DNA of 64,000 nt from Chrysemys picta bellii (lineage: Eukaryota > Chordata > Testudines > Emydidae), in the NCBI RefSeq assembly GCF_011386835.1, contig NC_088791.1:12772998-12836997 (forward strand). The letters are read 5' to 3'. Below the pieces are notes generated by a model that saw only the letters and a program-made list of their open reading frames with translations, was not told the origin of the DNA and searched no databases. Both the position numbers and the translations under genes were made by a program. Below, piece after piece: positions 1-12,640 of the stretch (position 1 is its first letter; every line of letters begins with the position of its first letter).

Positions 1-830
1 TAAGATCAGGTTCCTGATGGTTTATCCTTCTTCTCCTCGCTAGAAAAAAAATACTACAGCTGTGTGGAGGGCAGGAGTTCCATTTTACAAACGACTTCCA
101 GATTTCAAAACTTGGCTTCATTTCAAACAGGTTGGAAAAAATCAAAAATGGCAAAATTCTCTGCAAAGGAAAATTGAGGGGGGAAAATGAATGCGGGGTC
201 CTTTGACATGTTTCACTTTGACAACAATCAAAATAGTTTTGTCAGTTTCAGGGGGGTTGGTTTATATATCCCACAATACAAAATTGAAAATGAAAAATAA
301 AAACGCATTTCAAAATGAAATATCAAAAGGTGTCATTCCTAAAATGTTTGGAACTCCCCCCTCCCATCCCCCAGTGTCCTTCCAAAACATAATTCTAGCA
401 AAATCAATCCCATTTCACAAAGCATTTCGATGTTGACAGACATGCATATTCTGACAGAATATGGTTCCGTCAAAATTTCTCTGACCAGCTCTAAACAATA
501 CAATAGGGAAGATGGTGAAAAGCCAGCCAATGCAGCTATGGCAGAAAGAAAAGTAACTGGCCACAGTGAGGTAATGTAAAGTCATTTGCACATGCAGAGA
601 ATGATTTTCAAAGGAACTAATGGGAGTTTAGGTCCAATGGGCACCCCTGTTGCTTCCTTTCAGAACAGCCAGGACTGGGCTTTAGAAAGGTGATCTCTGT
701 ACCTATACTTAATCTCATATAGCACTTTTTATCAGTAGATCTCTTTATGAGAGAAGCTAGTCACATCAGCCCCACTTGACAGGTGGGGAAAGATAGCTGA
801 ATGGACTTGTCCACGGTCACCTTGCTGGGC
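1..830. other. Intergenic DNA, no gene seen
   Basis: A/T-rich stretch with many short runs of AAAATT/TTTTGA type, probably an old decayed repeat. No splice-bounded open frame, RNA gene or element end can be supported. Confidence 0.4.
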
Positions 831-831
831 C

Positions 832-915
832 AGTGGCAAAGCCAAGAATAGAACCCAGGTCTCCTGAAACCCCAGTCCAATACTCTAGCCATTAGACCAC
901 ACTGCCTCCACCACA
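832..915 (-). mobile_element. MIR-like tRNA-related SINE fragment
   Basis: Read on the minus strand, this has a tRNA-like head: an A-box-like start after GGAGGCAGTGTGGTC, then a B-box-like part around GGTTCTATTC. The layout matches MIR/CORE-SINEs seen repeatedly elsewhere in this window. It is old and partial, with no target duplication visible. Confidence 0.5.
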
Positions 916-1294
916 GCACCCCCTGTTTTTTAATTGCAGTCACTGGGTAATTTTAATGATAACCTGCTTAATGAATCTTTATAATTGGTGGGTGGAGGCT
1001 AGTTGAGTCAAAGAAACTCTGTATGTCGTATTTTTAAGACTATATATATTAGGTATGAAGCTTTAGAACAACTGGCCAAAACTGAGCTGATGGAAAACAC
1101 CTGAAAATAATAAAACAAAGCTACTTTACATAGTCATCCTTTAGAGAATGACAATAAATAACCAATCCCAAATATTGAATATAACTGGTAGTAGGATATG
1201 CCTTTTCTATGCCATATTCGACTACAGCTTTTGCGACAACTGTGATGGTTCTTAAAGAATATAGAGTGTAAATACGGCTACAAATGTGACTATG

Positions 1295-1500
1295 AAACAG
1301 TGGTCCCTTCCTAATCAATAGGGCCCCAATCCAGTGAAACATATAAGCATGTGCATAAGTGCCATTGTAATCAATGGGTGAAAGGGGAGTTTTGCCATTG
1401 ACTTCAATAGGCACCCAATGGCACTACTCACATGAGTAAAGTTAAAGTGTTCTGCTGGAGGGGGGCTGGTGTACGCACTACCTTCCAGGACTGAGCCCTA
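1295..1500. repeat. Fragment of an old palindromic repeat
   Basis: It contains AAGCATGTGCATAAGTG and ACTTCAATAGG-type words, which belong to the palindromic non-coding repeat also present at 8088-8210. Boundaries are unclear and no coding is seen. Confidence 0.35.
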
Positions 1501-1828
1501 AGTGAGTGGAAAACCAGAATTATTATATTTTGAATAAATAATATTCAGTATCTGGAGTTTTTTCCCTCTGACTTCCTCCTGGATGATGAACTTATGTGAA
1601 TAACCTGAAAATCTACAAGAGATTCAGTACTGGCATTATCCATCCAAATGCATAAGAAGTTAAAAAACAAAACAAAACTTGAAACCTTCCAATACTGATT
1701 CTAAACAAAACATTCCCATTTGGCTGGAATTCAGAACGGTTTTGCTTTCTTGCTGCATGGGAACAACACTCCTAAGCTTTCTTCTTTCCGCATTAGAGGA
1801 CTAGAGAGTCAGATCCTCAGGCATAGCT

Positions 1829-2960
1829 GTGACGGGATTCCCGGGGTCCAGCCTGGGACTGTGGGACCGCTGTGCCCCCTGAACTCTCTCCAGCCTGGGC
1901 TGTCTCTCACAATGCCTTGCTAGTGACCAGCAGCAAACCCCTCCAGGTGCTGTTATCACTCAGCACAACTGCACGTAAAGCCCCACACCCAGCTCTATTG
2001 CGCGAATGCTCCCAGAGCCACTCATGAATCACACAGAGAAAGGCACCAAAGCCAAATCCCCCCTAGCTCCCAGCACTGTACCTCAGGAATATACTGTTTT
2101 GCACTGCTCAAGACGAGCAGTGCAAATTTATTAATTGGTTCACCCCTTCATCAATGGAAAGTGGATATACACCAGCCTTTGCGAAACCTAAGCACATTTG
2201 CCACACACTTCAGGCAAACTCACTGGTAAAGATCAACAGTAAAAGAAGTTTATTGACTACAGAAAATTGATTTTAGGTGATAGGCAAAAAGTCAGAGTTA
2301 GTTACCAAAATAAAAATAAAATAAAATATAACCACGTAGTCTAAACTCTCAACCCTATTAGACTGGGCAACATCTAGATTAAGCAGTTTTTCTCACCCCA
2401 CTGGATACTGCAGTCCATAGTATACAGAGTTCACCCTTGAAATCTGGACCAGTCCCCACAGTTGGGGTCTTCAGAGCGTCCTTGTTGCTTGTAGCATAGG
2501 CGGGTGAAGGAGAAAGGCCCAGCATTGGTCTGTTTACCCTCAGTCCATGTGTGTGGAGAACACAAGTCCAGGCATGTCTGGGGGGCATTGCTGAGTCCCC
2601 AGGCAAGGCTGAGCAATTCCCCTGGTGTGGCCTCACGCAGGTGAGTCATTGCATTGTAGCCTCCTTGCCGGACGATGGCTGTTGATGGGCTGTTTCACAC
2701 CCTGCCCGGGCGTTGGTTACTTTCCTTGCTGTTGCCTCTGGGGAACTAATATCTGGCTGAATCCCCAACTTACAGCATGTTTTAGTGACCACCATGCAAC
2801 ACAATTCTCATCACTTCATATGCATTAATGATACACATATATGGATAAAGAAATGACTTTCAGCAGATCATAATCTTTCCGCTGATACCTTGCAAGGTAC
2901 GCTTTATATGTAAGGTCTCGGCTATATAAATATAAGGAATATGGGGGTAACAGGATGCTC
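1829..2960. mobile_element. Candidate LTR of an endogenous retroelement
   Basis: A block of about 1.1 kb begins with TGTGACGGGATTCCCGGGG and has a moderate-copy, non-coding look. It shows AATTTATTAATTGG and AAGTTTATTGACTAC stretches (reverse polyadenylation-like signals) and a TATATAAATATAAGG segment near its far end. I recall very similar blocks in turtle genomes, which suggests a solo LTR. Flanking target duplication and the exact right end could not be fixed. The short open frames inside it are not convincing. Confidence 0.4.
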
Positions 2961-3007
2961 CCCCAAGGTACAGAATGTCGCAGTAGCGACATTGAAGTCA
3001 CCCCATT

Positions 3008-3148
3008 TAGGGCTTGTCTACATGGCACAGCAAAGCACACCAGACGGGTGTGATTTTTAAAGCACGCTAATGTGTTGTGCTCCAACTGCCCCGTGTGGAC
3101 CCTGCTGGCGCACTTTAAAAAGTAGGTAGTTCACATTAACGTAGGCCA
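3008..3148. repeat. MITE-like fragment with GTCTACA terminus
   Basis: It starts with GGGCTTGTCTACATGG, a terminal motif found on several palindromic non-autonomous elements here (25547, 54283, 59665). It runs directly into the next MITE, and its own right end is missing. Confidence 0.45.
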
Positions 3149-3149
3149 G

Positions 3150-3392
3150 ATCCACACTACAGACCTATGTCGGTATAACTAAGTCGCTCAGGGGTGTGAA
3201 AAATCCACACCCCTGAGCGACGTAGTTATATTGACCATAACCCTCCCGTACAGACAGAGCTATAGCAATGGGAGAGGTGGATTAACAACACCAACAGGAG
3301 AGAGCCCGTCAGCGTAGGAGCGACTTCACTTATGCGCTACAACGACACAGCTGCACCAATGCAGTGTTTTAAGTGTAGACCTGCCCATCGTC
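3150..3392. mobile_element. Palindromic non-autonomous DNA element (MITE), copy 1
   Basis: The ends GGCCAGATCCACACT and AAGTGTAGACCTGCC are inverted copies of each other. A second, internal palindrome is centred near 3202: GTCGCTCAGGGGTGTG ... CACACCCCTGAGCGAC. The copy at 32733-32975 has the same architecture. No open frame. Superfamily is unclear; target duplication was not seen here. Confidence 0.6.
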
Positions 3393-3399
3393 CTGTCTG

Positions 3400-4620
3400 A
3401 AACTAGCTGAGGTATCAACTGATGACGGTTATTTTTTTTTAACTGTACGGGTATAAAGGTCTCTTAACGGAGCCTGTGGATACGGTGAACTCACACGAAA
3501 GCAACGTGATCTTTGAGAGTACGCACAGTGTCATGATATTAGGGAATAAATGTGATGAAAGTGTCGAGGGACTCGAGAGAAAAAGTGGTCTCTTAGCTAA
3601 GTGTGATCATGAATTGTGCTAGGATAATGTATTGGTAACTGAGGGCTAATGTCCACTTTAAGCAGTATCAGGAGCTGTAGCAAATGAAAGATAATAAGAG
3701 GAAAATGAGTCATGAATCAATTTTATTGTGTGCTGTAAAAGAGCCATCACTGAAAGAGTCTGTATTTAGGCCGAGCACTAAAAGTGATGGATGGGGGCAG
3801 AGAGAGAGTATGGGAATTGGCCCAAGCAGGGAACAGATTTTCTGGTGTAAATAAATTAATGCGTTTTTTCTTTTAAATAACCTCTGCAAATAACTCCTAT
3901 CAAAGAAATTCCTTCCCAAGAAATGGGAGTTTTCGGAAGACTCACTTTAGACAAAACAGCCAAATGCTGGGATAGTTATTTAATGAGACATCACACCAGG
4001 CCATCTGAGAGATGGACCCAAGCCACAAGATTCTTGGCTGTGTCTGCACAGACTTCCACATAAAGTTTACGCTCTTCCTTTTCAGAGCTCTCCATAGCAT
4101 GCCTCTCTGCTCCTACACCCATCCTGCTCCTTGTGACACCCTCAGACACCAGTCCTTTCACATCACCCTTTCTTCTTGGCACAGCCACCCAATTCATATG
4201 TGTGTGACCACCGCCATCTTGGTAGACAGACCCACTGGGTACCAAACTGGGGCCCTATAGAGCTGAAAATATAAACCTTTGCAGTTTGAGCAAAAGAGCC
4301 GGGATCTGAAGCAGACAGTTACAACAGCTCTCTAGCCTCTTGAGCAGGCACAGAAGGGGACATAACACGTATTGACAAGTGGGTTACATTTGCACAGTTT
4401 CAAAAATCTTCTGAAACCACACCCGCTCTGTGACGGACTCCAGCTATCACCGCACCGTGTGTCAGTTCTGTTTGGCACCATCCTGTGTCTTTAGAAAGTG
4501 AGCTCTTCAGACAGAGACTTTCTTACTAGCTTGGGACAGTTTACATGAAAAGGCTTGATTCAGAACTGGAGTTCACAGCTCCAGCCTTTCTTAATGGCTG
4601 AATCAAAACACCAAATCCAG
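3400..4620. other. Intergenic DNA, no gene seen
   Basis: No coding exon, RNA gene or clear element end was recognised. Short opposing open frames at 3991-4260 overlap each other and look like chance. Confidence 0.4.
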
Positions 4621-4631
4621 ATACCCCAATT

Positions 4632-4771
4632 CAGGGGTGCTGGAACTAGACGTGCTGGGGGGGGGGGTGGTAGCACCCCTGGTTTGAAGTGGTTTCCATC
4701 ATATACAGGTGTTACAGTTCTGTTCAGTGGCTTTCAGCACCCCCACTATACAAATTGTTCCAACTTCACTG
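4632..4771. mobile_element. Short non-autonomous hAT-like element
   Basis: It begins CAGGGGTGCTGGAAC and ends GTTCCAACTTCACTG, an imperfect inverted pair. The flanks CCCCAATT (4624-4631) and CTCCAAAT (4772-4779) match at six of eight bases, the size expected for hAT target duplications. The same family, in reverse, is found at 46604-46936. A run of ten G lies inside. Confidence 0.6.
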
Positions 4772-4779
4772 CTCCAAAT

Positions 4780-5700
4780 TCAAGGGAAGTTTGCCTTTGG
4801 CCCACAGGTTGAACCCCCAGTATCAGGAGGGATCAGATCCCAGGTTTATTTTATCCCATTTAGGGGGTTATAAAGTTCAAATGTGGGCTTCTCTCTACTG
4901 TCACCTATTGTACAGCCCCCCTTACTAAGGGGGCGGAGGGATGGTGCATCACCATCCACACACATCTCCACCCTACACGGAATGGAGAGAGGTCAGCTGC
5001 CTTCATGACACCATCCCTCCCTCCTTCCATAAAAGGGAGCTCTGTGAAGCCAAGGTTCACAAGTGGGGAGAATGTGAGCAGAGGCAAGGGTGTCAAGGTG
5101 ATATGCATGTGTGACCCGCTTGGAAGTGCATGTTACAGGTCTTGCTCCGTGCCCATTTCAAAAGAAAGAGTCTGTCGCAGCCCCAGCTAAAATGTTCTTT
5201 AGCTCAAGTTCTAGCGGCTAATGCGGTGAGGTCCCCAGTTCAGTCTCTGGTGTGTTAGCCAAGACTTTGACAATCATACATGCATCATCCCTTCGAGCAC
5301 GGCAGAAAATCCACTGACTAGCTAAGGCAGTAGAAGAAACTGCATGGAAATGAATTGCAGCCCTTGAACTTGTAGGTGGCCCTTGTACACGCCAGCAACA
5401 GACCGAGCCCTTTGTAGATATATTTGCTAAAAATTGACCAAATTCCCAGCAATCTCTGCCCCTTACAGCTTGGAGACACTTTCCTCCTCTATTTCCTCTA
5501 CCTCTTTTTAATATCAGCACTAGAGATGATGGGAAAATGCCGGCTGGTTTTCCCACTGTAAATTTAAAACAAACAAAAAAGGTTTCCTCAATTTTCTGGG
5601 AACTGTTTTGTTGTTTGAAAATAACCCAAGAACCCCTCCCAACCCCCAAATAACCAAGAATGGATTCTTCCCCCAGTTTTTGATGCCCAACCTTTATTCT
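4780..5700. other. Intergenic DNA, no gene seen
   Basis: Unique-looking sequence. The minus-strand open frame across 5218-5892 reads low-complexity Ser/Leu/Phe/Lys and spans the GA microsatellite, so it was not called as a gene. Confidence 0.4.
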
Positions 5701-5708
5701 TTTTTTTA

Positions 5709-5737
5709 AGAGAGAGAGAGAGAGCGAGAGAGAGAGG
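5709..5737. repeat. (GA)n microsatellite
   Basis: About 29 bases of GA repeat with one interruption, in a purine-rich context. Confidence 0.85.
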
Positions 5738-5739
5738 TG

Positions 5740-7340
5740 GGAGGGAAGGATCTGTATTGGGTTTGGGTTTGTTTCTTTAAAGAAAAAGGTTTTTGAAAGA
5801 CATGAACCTGTGTGGAAAATTTTTTGCTTTGCAGGGAGGAAAGAAAAGGCTTTTCCCGTCGACAAAAAGTGTTTTGAAGAGAAGCTTTTCACCTACCTCT
5901 ATTGAACGCCTAAATTCTATTCCCCCTTTCAAGCGTTACCCACACAAGCGCTTCTGCTCGTGATGCTTATTGCTGTTTGGTGAGTGAAATAACCTCTACT
6001 GGCAAAGGCACTTTTTTTTTTGGCCGGCATAACAGTAACTACACTAGGGATTTGGCTGATATAACTATATTGTAAAAAAAAAAAAATCACTCTCCTAACT
6101 GACATAGCTATGCCAGTGAGACTTTTAAGTATAAAGCTAGCTTCAAACACACGTATCTGCTGAAGACTTGTAAATCGGGCTGATGTATGCCAATTTTCTA
6201 TAACGTCTTGCTGGAGAGAAGCACGTGATGTTTTCCTTCTGGGTAAATGACAGGAAAATCCCAGTGTAAATACTGCTTTTGTGGTTTATGAAGAAGGCAC
6301 CGAGTGTATGTGTCTGTTCACTTAATTGCGCTTCTGTAGGATTCGTTCTGGCGAGGAGTCCTGTTTTACCTGCAGTTTAGTCGCTCTCTAGCCTCCGGCT
6401 CCGCAGGCCAAGTCAATCCCTAAATAGAACGACTGTTTATCTCAGCTCAGCTCCCCACGGACTGAATAGCACGCCAGGAAAATCGATGCGTGTTTGCCAC
6501 AAATTGGCAAAGCGCGGGAGCATTTGCTGGGACCTCGTGAACATGGAGACAGACTTGCTTACTTACTATGTGGTTGTCTTCAAACAAGGTTCCCTGTAGG
6601 CGCTGCTGGAGCATTAAGGAGCTCAATGTACATTAGAAGTTACAACTTCCTTCACTGCACAGAAAAAAGACCCCCCTATCTGTGTTCAGTGCAGCCCTCT
6701 CAGGTTGCAAAAATAAACACTCCCTTTGCGTTAGCAAGAGATTTTTCTTCTTCTCTTACATTTAAAAAAAAGAAAAAGGATGCCCCAAATCCTGTCATGG
6801 AGCGTTGATGATCTAACTATTCTAGGAAGCCATGTACATCTCTAGGCGCTATATAATTGTATACAGAAATGCAGGACTCTCTCCCTTCGTGAAGGTCTGC
6901 AGGAGTGGGCTCCCCTTATTCTGGAAGCACTGCACTTTGGATCTGAATTCTAATATCACACACCTCCCTGTAACAGACACAGAACTAAGAGCAGCTTATG
7001 GAAGAGGAAGTAACTGATATGCACAGATATTCTAGCAGGAGCAGCAGTGACCGCTACAGTTCAAGTTGCAAAATGGTTCCATTCTGAATCCCTGTTTTCA
7101 AGGGAGCTAAACTTTGTCAAACATTCCCTGCTGGGCCTAAAAGGTTTCCTACTTGGTGTCTGCCCAAGGGTGATAAATGTGGGGCTTTTTAATAGAAAGC
7201 TGGAGCATGAACAGTTCACTGAGTTTTGAATGAGAGAAGAGTGAAAAAGATTCTTCCCTATCACAAAAAATATTGAGGCTTCTTTTTGAGTTGTGTGCTA
7301 AAGTCGGCATGCCACCAAGTTAACAACATAATGCAGCATG
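5740..7340. other. Intergenic DNA, no gene seen
   Basis: It contains a decayed MITE-like piece near 5985-6140 (TAGCTATGCC and GACTTTTAAG words). The rest appears single-copy, and no exon with credible splice sites was recognised. Confidence 0.35.
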
Positions 7341-7347
7341 TGAGAGG

Positions 7348-7625
7348 CAGGGTGGCCAAGTGGATGGAGCACTAGTGGCGTGCTCAGGAAACCTGGGATC
7401 AAATCCCAACTCTGCCCCTAGCCTGCTGTGTGACTTTAGCTAAATCACCCTACATCTCCATGCTTCTGTTTCCCCTCTCACCCTTTGTCTATTCAGATTG
7501 TAAACTCTTCACTGCAGGAACCGTCTCTTACTAGGTGTCCGTACAGCACCTAGCACAATGGGATCCTGATCTCAACCGGGGCCTCCAGGTGTCACTGCAG
7601 TTACCATAAATAATAATAAAAGTAA
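7348..7625 (+). mobile_element. MIR/CORE-SINE with L2-like tail
   Basis: This is the fullest MIR-like copy in the window. It has a tRNA-like head (GTGGCCAAGTGGATGGAGCA, then GGATCAAATCCCA as a B-box-like part) and a CORE-like stretch around CTGTGTGACTTTAGC. The tail has TTGTAAACTCTTC and CAGCACCTAGCACAATGGG and ends in (AATAAT)n. It is non-autonomous and depends on LINE machinery. Confidence 0.65.
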
Positions 7626-8087
7626 ACAGCCCAGCCTACATAAAAGACATAGTTAAGGTAGCATGGGCAACTTGGCATTTCTGACTTTTCAGTGGTTAAC
7701 GTTGCAGGAAGATCAATTTTTGCATTTAATGGAAGAATCATCACTGAGATTCATAGTCCATCTCCAGTCCGTCCTTGGCCTCTTGCTGTTTTGTGGTGCT
7801 CAGAGGTACATTAGGTGCTTCACAGAAACCAAAGAGAGACATGAATCCTACGCCGGGGCTTGGGGTCGGTCCCATTGAAGTCAATGGCAAAGCACCTATT
7901 TACTCCAATGGTGTAGGCTCAAACCTCCCAAAAGCCTCTCTGTGAGACAGCGCCTGTGCAGGATAATCAGAGCCAAATGTAGTGGTGGCTTTCGTGATGT
8001 GGGCATCAAGATAAGAACTAAACACATTTCACAAAGGCCACCAAAGAGCCTTCAGATGCTCACAACTTTCAGTCGCTACCTATGACC

Positions 8088-8210
8088 TTGATTCTGCAAA
8101 CTCTTACACGCATGCTTAAATTTACTACCATGAGCCGTCCCGTTGAAGTCACCAGGGCTATAAGCTGTGGTAAAATTAACCATGTTCATAAGCATTTGCA
8201 GGATCAGAGT
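8088..8210. repeat. Palindromic ancient repeat
   Basis: It starts CTTGATTCTGCAAACTCTTA and ends with the inverted counterpart CATAAGCATTTGCAGGATCA. It has TTTACTACCATG and its near-complement inside. The structure is MITE-like and non-coding. Confidence 0.5.
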
Positions 8211-8739
8211 CTATGGCACTGAACCTGTAACCTACAGGCGAAATACTCTCTCCCCCCCTTACCAATCGTTTGACCCATCCAATCTCTGTTGAGTATTCTC
8301 TGTCCTTAACAAATGGGTATTCACTTTATCATGGCCTCCATCATACCAGATGGATTATATACTGCCTGCACATATACTAAGCACTGCTTGCACATATACT
8401 AAATGTCAGTTTGCCAGCTTTTTCTCCTGCTGTGATACGCAGACAGGCAGCATATATCTGACAAGGCAGCTTTTCAACTCTGTTTAAATTTTCCTCACTC
8501 GTCTGATGTTTTGTTGTAATTCTCTCAGACTGACACTGATGATTTTGTGTTTCATGCAGATTTCAGGGAAGAGATGGATGGAACAGAGGCAGCTTGCCCA
8601 TATCCCTGGGAGTCAATCAGGCTGAGCTATTGAAAGAGCTATGTATTTCTAGGACAGCCCCATTACCACAGCGTTTGAGCACCTTGCAAATATCATTGAA
8701 TTTATCCTCACAGCACTTCTATCCCATAAGTCAGTATTA

Positions 8740-8850
8740 TTATCTCTAATGCACCGATGGGGAAACTGCAGCACGGGGTCTTGCATAAGCTCATGGAATA
8801 AGTCTGTGAATCAAACCCAGATCTCCTGAGTACCAGTCCAATGGGTTATC
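8740..8850 (-). mobile_element. MIR-like SINE fragment
   Basis: Antisense MIR words CCGATGGGGAAACTG, then TCAAACCCAGATCTCCTGAG and CAGTCCAATGGG, are in the correct order for a reverse-orientation copy. Confidence 0.55.
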
Positions 8851-8854
8851 TGCA

Positions 8855-9838
8855 AGATCATCCTTTTCCCTACCTATTCCAACAAAAAAGAGAACATTAA
8901 GATGGCACAGCTTTAATCCATCGAAAGCCATGCCACCATAACCCTGACACCTTGTCCGTGTTCATTACGTTCTCTTAAAGTAGCATTTTTAATGGAATTC
9001 TCTAGCGTGTTTTTTTTAAGCAAAAGAGCCGGAAGAACAAAAGTAATGCTATATGTGGAAATATCTGGCTAGACACAAGCAGAACATTCTGTCTCACCAA
9101 CCGTATGAGTTGTGCAAGAGGGAGCTCCGGTCCAGCTAACTTTAGGGAAAAGGCCACCTCCTGAGGTGTTGGGAAACACAAAATCAAAGGGAGAATGTTT
9201 TTATAATGGAAAAAGTGGATATTTTCCCCACCATCCTCCTCCAGCTGAGAAATGACTGAACTAGTTTTGTTCAAACTTTGAAAACACTTCTGGTCAGACA
9301 CCGAATGTGGAAGATTTCTGCCAATTTGGGGCAAACAAAAACAGGAGCTTAGAATGGGAAGAGTTTGTCAGCCTTAATCAGAGCAGCTGCTGCCACTCCT
9401 GCCAATTCAAATTGTTTCTCTTCTACTATTTCAGGATGTGAAACGTCCAAATTTATGAGCCATGAAGGAAACCTGGCATCCCAGGGAGTCATATTCCATG
9501 AACAGCTGATGAACATTCCCATCGGCTTTTCATTAACACAGTCCAGTGCTTGGTAACTGAACAGAGAAATACGATTTGGGATTAGGAGCTGGTCAGTCAT
9601 CTGAGCTCTGGGGTTATTTAGTTCACCTGAACTGCAAAGCTATCAGTGTAAAACTGTCAAATTATCATTTTGTTTCACCGAGAGACTAACAGATCAATTC
9701 TGACACAGGGTAAGAATGAGGTACAATTAACTCAAAGTTTAACCCAGCACTGAATTTGTCCTCAAGTTAAACGGGTCCTTCAATAGCCGTTCATATAAAG
9801 GAGCATATAAACATGTCTGTCTGCTGTTAGAGGACATA
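8855..9838. other. Intergenic DNA, no gene seen
   Basis: Open frames at 9002-9334 and 9349-9600 (minus) lack splice context or recognisable domains. The sequence looks single-copy and could include conserved non-coding DNA, which cannot be judged from one sequence. Confidence 0.35.
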
Positions 9839-9841
9839 AGA

Positions 9842-9948
9842 GGCCAGATTTTTGAAAGAGCTCATCTTCCATTTAGGTGCCAACATTAGCACCCAATTTT
9901 CAAGAGAGATTATTTTGTTGGGTGCTAAGATCTTGAAAATCTGGCCAT
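9842..9948. repeat. Palindromic MITE-like repeat
   Basis: It starts GGCCAGATTTTTGAAAG and ends CTTGAAAATCTGGCC. It also has the inner pair GGTGCCAACATTAGCACCCAA / TTGGGTGCTAA. No coding capacity. Confidence 0.55.
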
Positions 9949-10040
9949 ATGGGTCACCATGACAGCTGAGTGCTTTTGAAAATCTAGCCCTAAAGACCCA
10001 GCTTCCAAGCAGGCCCCAAACTAGCCATCATGTTTATTGT

Positions 10041-10164
10041 GATGTCCTGTCCCTTTAAATGTTTGAGCACTCCCCCCTCCTGGTGCAAAACCTCACGTTT
10101 GCATTGGTTGCCGTTTTGCTGCGAGAACAACAAAGCCAACATGGCAGATGGCTGTTTCTGTCCT
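10041..10164 (+). repeat. Truncated 5' LTR-like repeat of gypsy remnant
   Basis: The words CCTGTCCCTTTAAATGTTTG, CCCCCTCCTGGTGCAAAACC and GGCTGTTTCTGTC recur in the same order at 13054-13173. The two copies flank retroelement coding sequence, so they are read as degenerate LTRs. The 5' copy is cut off near 10164 and fused directly to reverse transcriptase sequence, so the rest of the LTR, gag and protease have been deleted. Confidence 0.55.
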
Positions 10165-12640
10165 CAAAATCTTCAGGAAATACTGAACAGACACTCCAAA
10201 GTTTTTGAAAAAGAACTTGGACAGATGAGCAATGTGTCAGTGAAGCTCACTGGTAAGTCTGACATCCAGCCAAATATTGCCAGCCCAGAATTGTGTCTCA
10301 TGCTCTGAAGCTCTGGTAGATTTGGATCATTTAGTGAACACTGGAGTCCTATCACTGGTTTCACACAGGGAGGGGCCTACACCCATCGTACCAATGATCA
10401 AGAAGGATGGCTCAGTCCAAATTCATGGAGATTTCAAAGTGACACTGAATCCAGTTTTATGTGCAGACTAGTATCCACTACCTCATACTGAAGATTTGTT
10501 TGTTACCTTTAGTGGTGGACAGTGTTTCAGTAAACTGGATTTGCCCAATGCATACCTCCAAGTGGAGATCGATCAGGCATCTCACAAATATCTCACAATC
10601 ACACAAAAAGGCTTATTTTGTTACAACTGGCTGCCTTTCGGTATCACATCAGCACCTGTCCTGTTCCAGAAAGCCATGGATGAGATTCTGAAAAGACTGA
10701 ATGGAGTTCAGTGCTATTTGAATTACATGCTTGTTACAGGAAAGTATCAAGAGGATCATCTTCAAAATTTGGATGCTGTCTTGCAACGTTTGAAAGACCA
10801 TGGATGGAGAGCACATTGAGACCAATAAAAGCAGCAAAGAGTCCTGTGGCACCTTATAGACTAACAGACGTATTGGAGCATGAGCTTTCGTGGGTGAATA
10901 CCCACTTCTTCGGATGCAACATTGAGACCAATGTGAGTTTTTAGAACCCTAAGTTGAATGCCTTGGACACGTAATTGATGCCACGGGTTTAAGAAAATCA
11001 CCAGAGAAAAAGATGGCAGTTCTTGAAGTGCCCTGCTAGAGAATGTGTAACAGTAATGTTCATTCTTAGGAGTGCTTCACTACTATGGTAAATTTCTGAC
11101 TAATCAGGTGACAGTATTGGCACCTTGACAGGAATTCTTACAAGCAAAGAAAAAATGGAAATTTTGGGTCAGTTCTTTCCTACCTTTTTCCTAATGGCAT
11201 GAAGAAACCAATTACTTTCACGTCACGAACACTCAAGACTCCTGAGAAAACTATGTGCAAATAGAGCGAGAAGCTCCGAGCATTATCTTCAGAATTTGGA
11301 AGTTCCATACCTATTTGTAAGGTAGACATACCTTGCTGACGGAGCATCACCCATTACTTTCAATTTTTGGATTGAAACATGGAATTCCATCATTAGCTGC
11401 TGCTCTTATGCAATGATGGGCATTCCTACTTTCAGCTCATTGCTATACTATTCAATTCCACAAAGGCATTCATCACAGCAATGTTGATGGACTATCACAC
11501 CTGCCATGACCAAGCTCTGGTAAAACCAAAGGAACTTCAGTTGAAAAGTTCTCTCTCAGTTCGATGGACAGGTTACCCATCACCAGCTCAGACATCAACA
11601 AATAAACCACCAAGGATGATGTGCTTTCTCTTGTGAAGGGAATGGTACTACAAGGTACAGTGTTGGCTCAAAAGAATCTCCAGTTTACACAATTTGTGTC
11701 ACATCCGTGTGAATTATCTGTGAATCACAGTTGGATCTTATGAGGACTGCAAGAGATCATTCAGAAATCACTTCAATCTCAGGTTTTGGATGATCTTCAC
11801 AAATGTCATTTTGGCATTGTACGGATGAAGGTTGTAGCCCAGAGTCATGTCTGGTACTAAGGATTGACAAAGATTTTGAGAGGAAGGTGAAGTGCTGTAT
11901 TATGTGTCAGCAAATTCAGCAAGATCCTGACCCAGCTCATCTACACCCTTGGTCATGGCCTCAGCCTCCTTGGACACGTATTCACGTGCTGGACCTTTAG
12001 ACGGTTATATGTTTTCGGTTGTAGTCAATGCCCATTCGAAATAGCCAGGAGTTTTCAGACTGACTTCTACTACAGCTACAAACATCACGGGATATCTTCG
12101 TACCTTGTTTAGCCAGTTTGGTTTACCATTACAGTTGGTAAGTAACAATGGACCTCAATTCTGTTCTGAAGAACTTCAGAGGTTCCTAGCTCCAAATGGA
12201 ATTCAGCACATACACTCACTCCAACCATTCTGCTACAAACAGACTAGAGGAATGCTTTGTACAAACACATAAGCATGCCTTACACGCTAACTAGTCTATT
12301 TTGAGTCATCAGCAGAAATCGGACAATTTCCTGCTTGTCTTCAGGAGCACGCAACGTGCTACGAACCAGGAGTCACAGGCAACTCTGTCCTTGAAGTGAT
12401 CTTTGCGTACCTGCCGGGACCTGCCGCGTCCTTACATTGCCTCGTGTGCAGCCAAATCACAAGCTATGCAAATTGTTCGACATCGTGAGATACAGCATCA
12501 TTCTTTTCAAGTAGGGGACGTGGTGTGGACTCAGAATACGATTGTGGGGTGAAACGCGGACCTGGAGAACTTGTAAAATGCACAGGACCTGATTTGTTTG
12601 TAGTGTATGGAAATGGCATATGGACCAGATGCAGCCTCAA
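10149..12640 (+). pseudogene. Degenerate Ty3/gypsy-type pol (RT, RNase H region, integrase)
   Basis: The order is as in a gypsy pol gene, but gag and protease are absent. Reverse transcriptase pieces lie at about 10165-10820 (frames broken near 10305 and 10475). They include FSKLDLPNAYLQVEID and LPFGITSAPVLFQ; the expected YLDD catalytic box is reduced to YLNY. An RNase H-like region, heavily broken, covers about 10935-11700. Integrase follows at about 11790-12600, with a partial zinc-binding CIMCQQ segment and LHPWSWPQPPWTRIHV. The frame is interrupted by stops, frameshifts and the 92-bp insertion at 10827-10918. No functional product is possible. Confidence 0.75.
10827..10918. mobile_element. 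Penelope-derived short insertion in gypsy pol
   Basis: The 92-bp insert shares its core with the Penelope-like element at 39098-40596 (GTGGCACCTTATAGACTAAC, GAGCATGAGCTTTCGTGG, CCCACTTCTTCGGATGCA). It is flanked by a perfect 14-bp direct repeat, ACATTGAGACCAAT, at 10813-10826 and 10919-10932. The second repeat resumes the gypsy sequence, so this is a clean retro-insertion younger than the gypsy element. Confidence 0.8.

Noticed and set aside
5218..5892. 224-residue minus-strand open frame
   Set aside because: Low-complexity Ser/Leu/Lys/Phe composition across a GA microsatellite and poly-T tracts; no domain or splice context.
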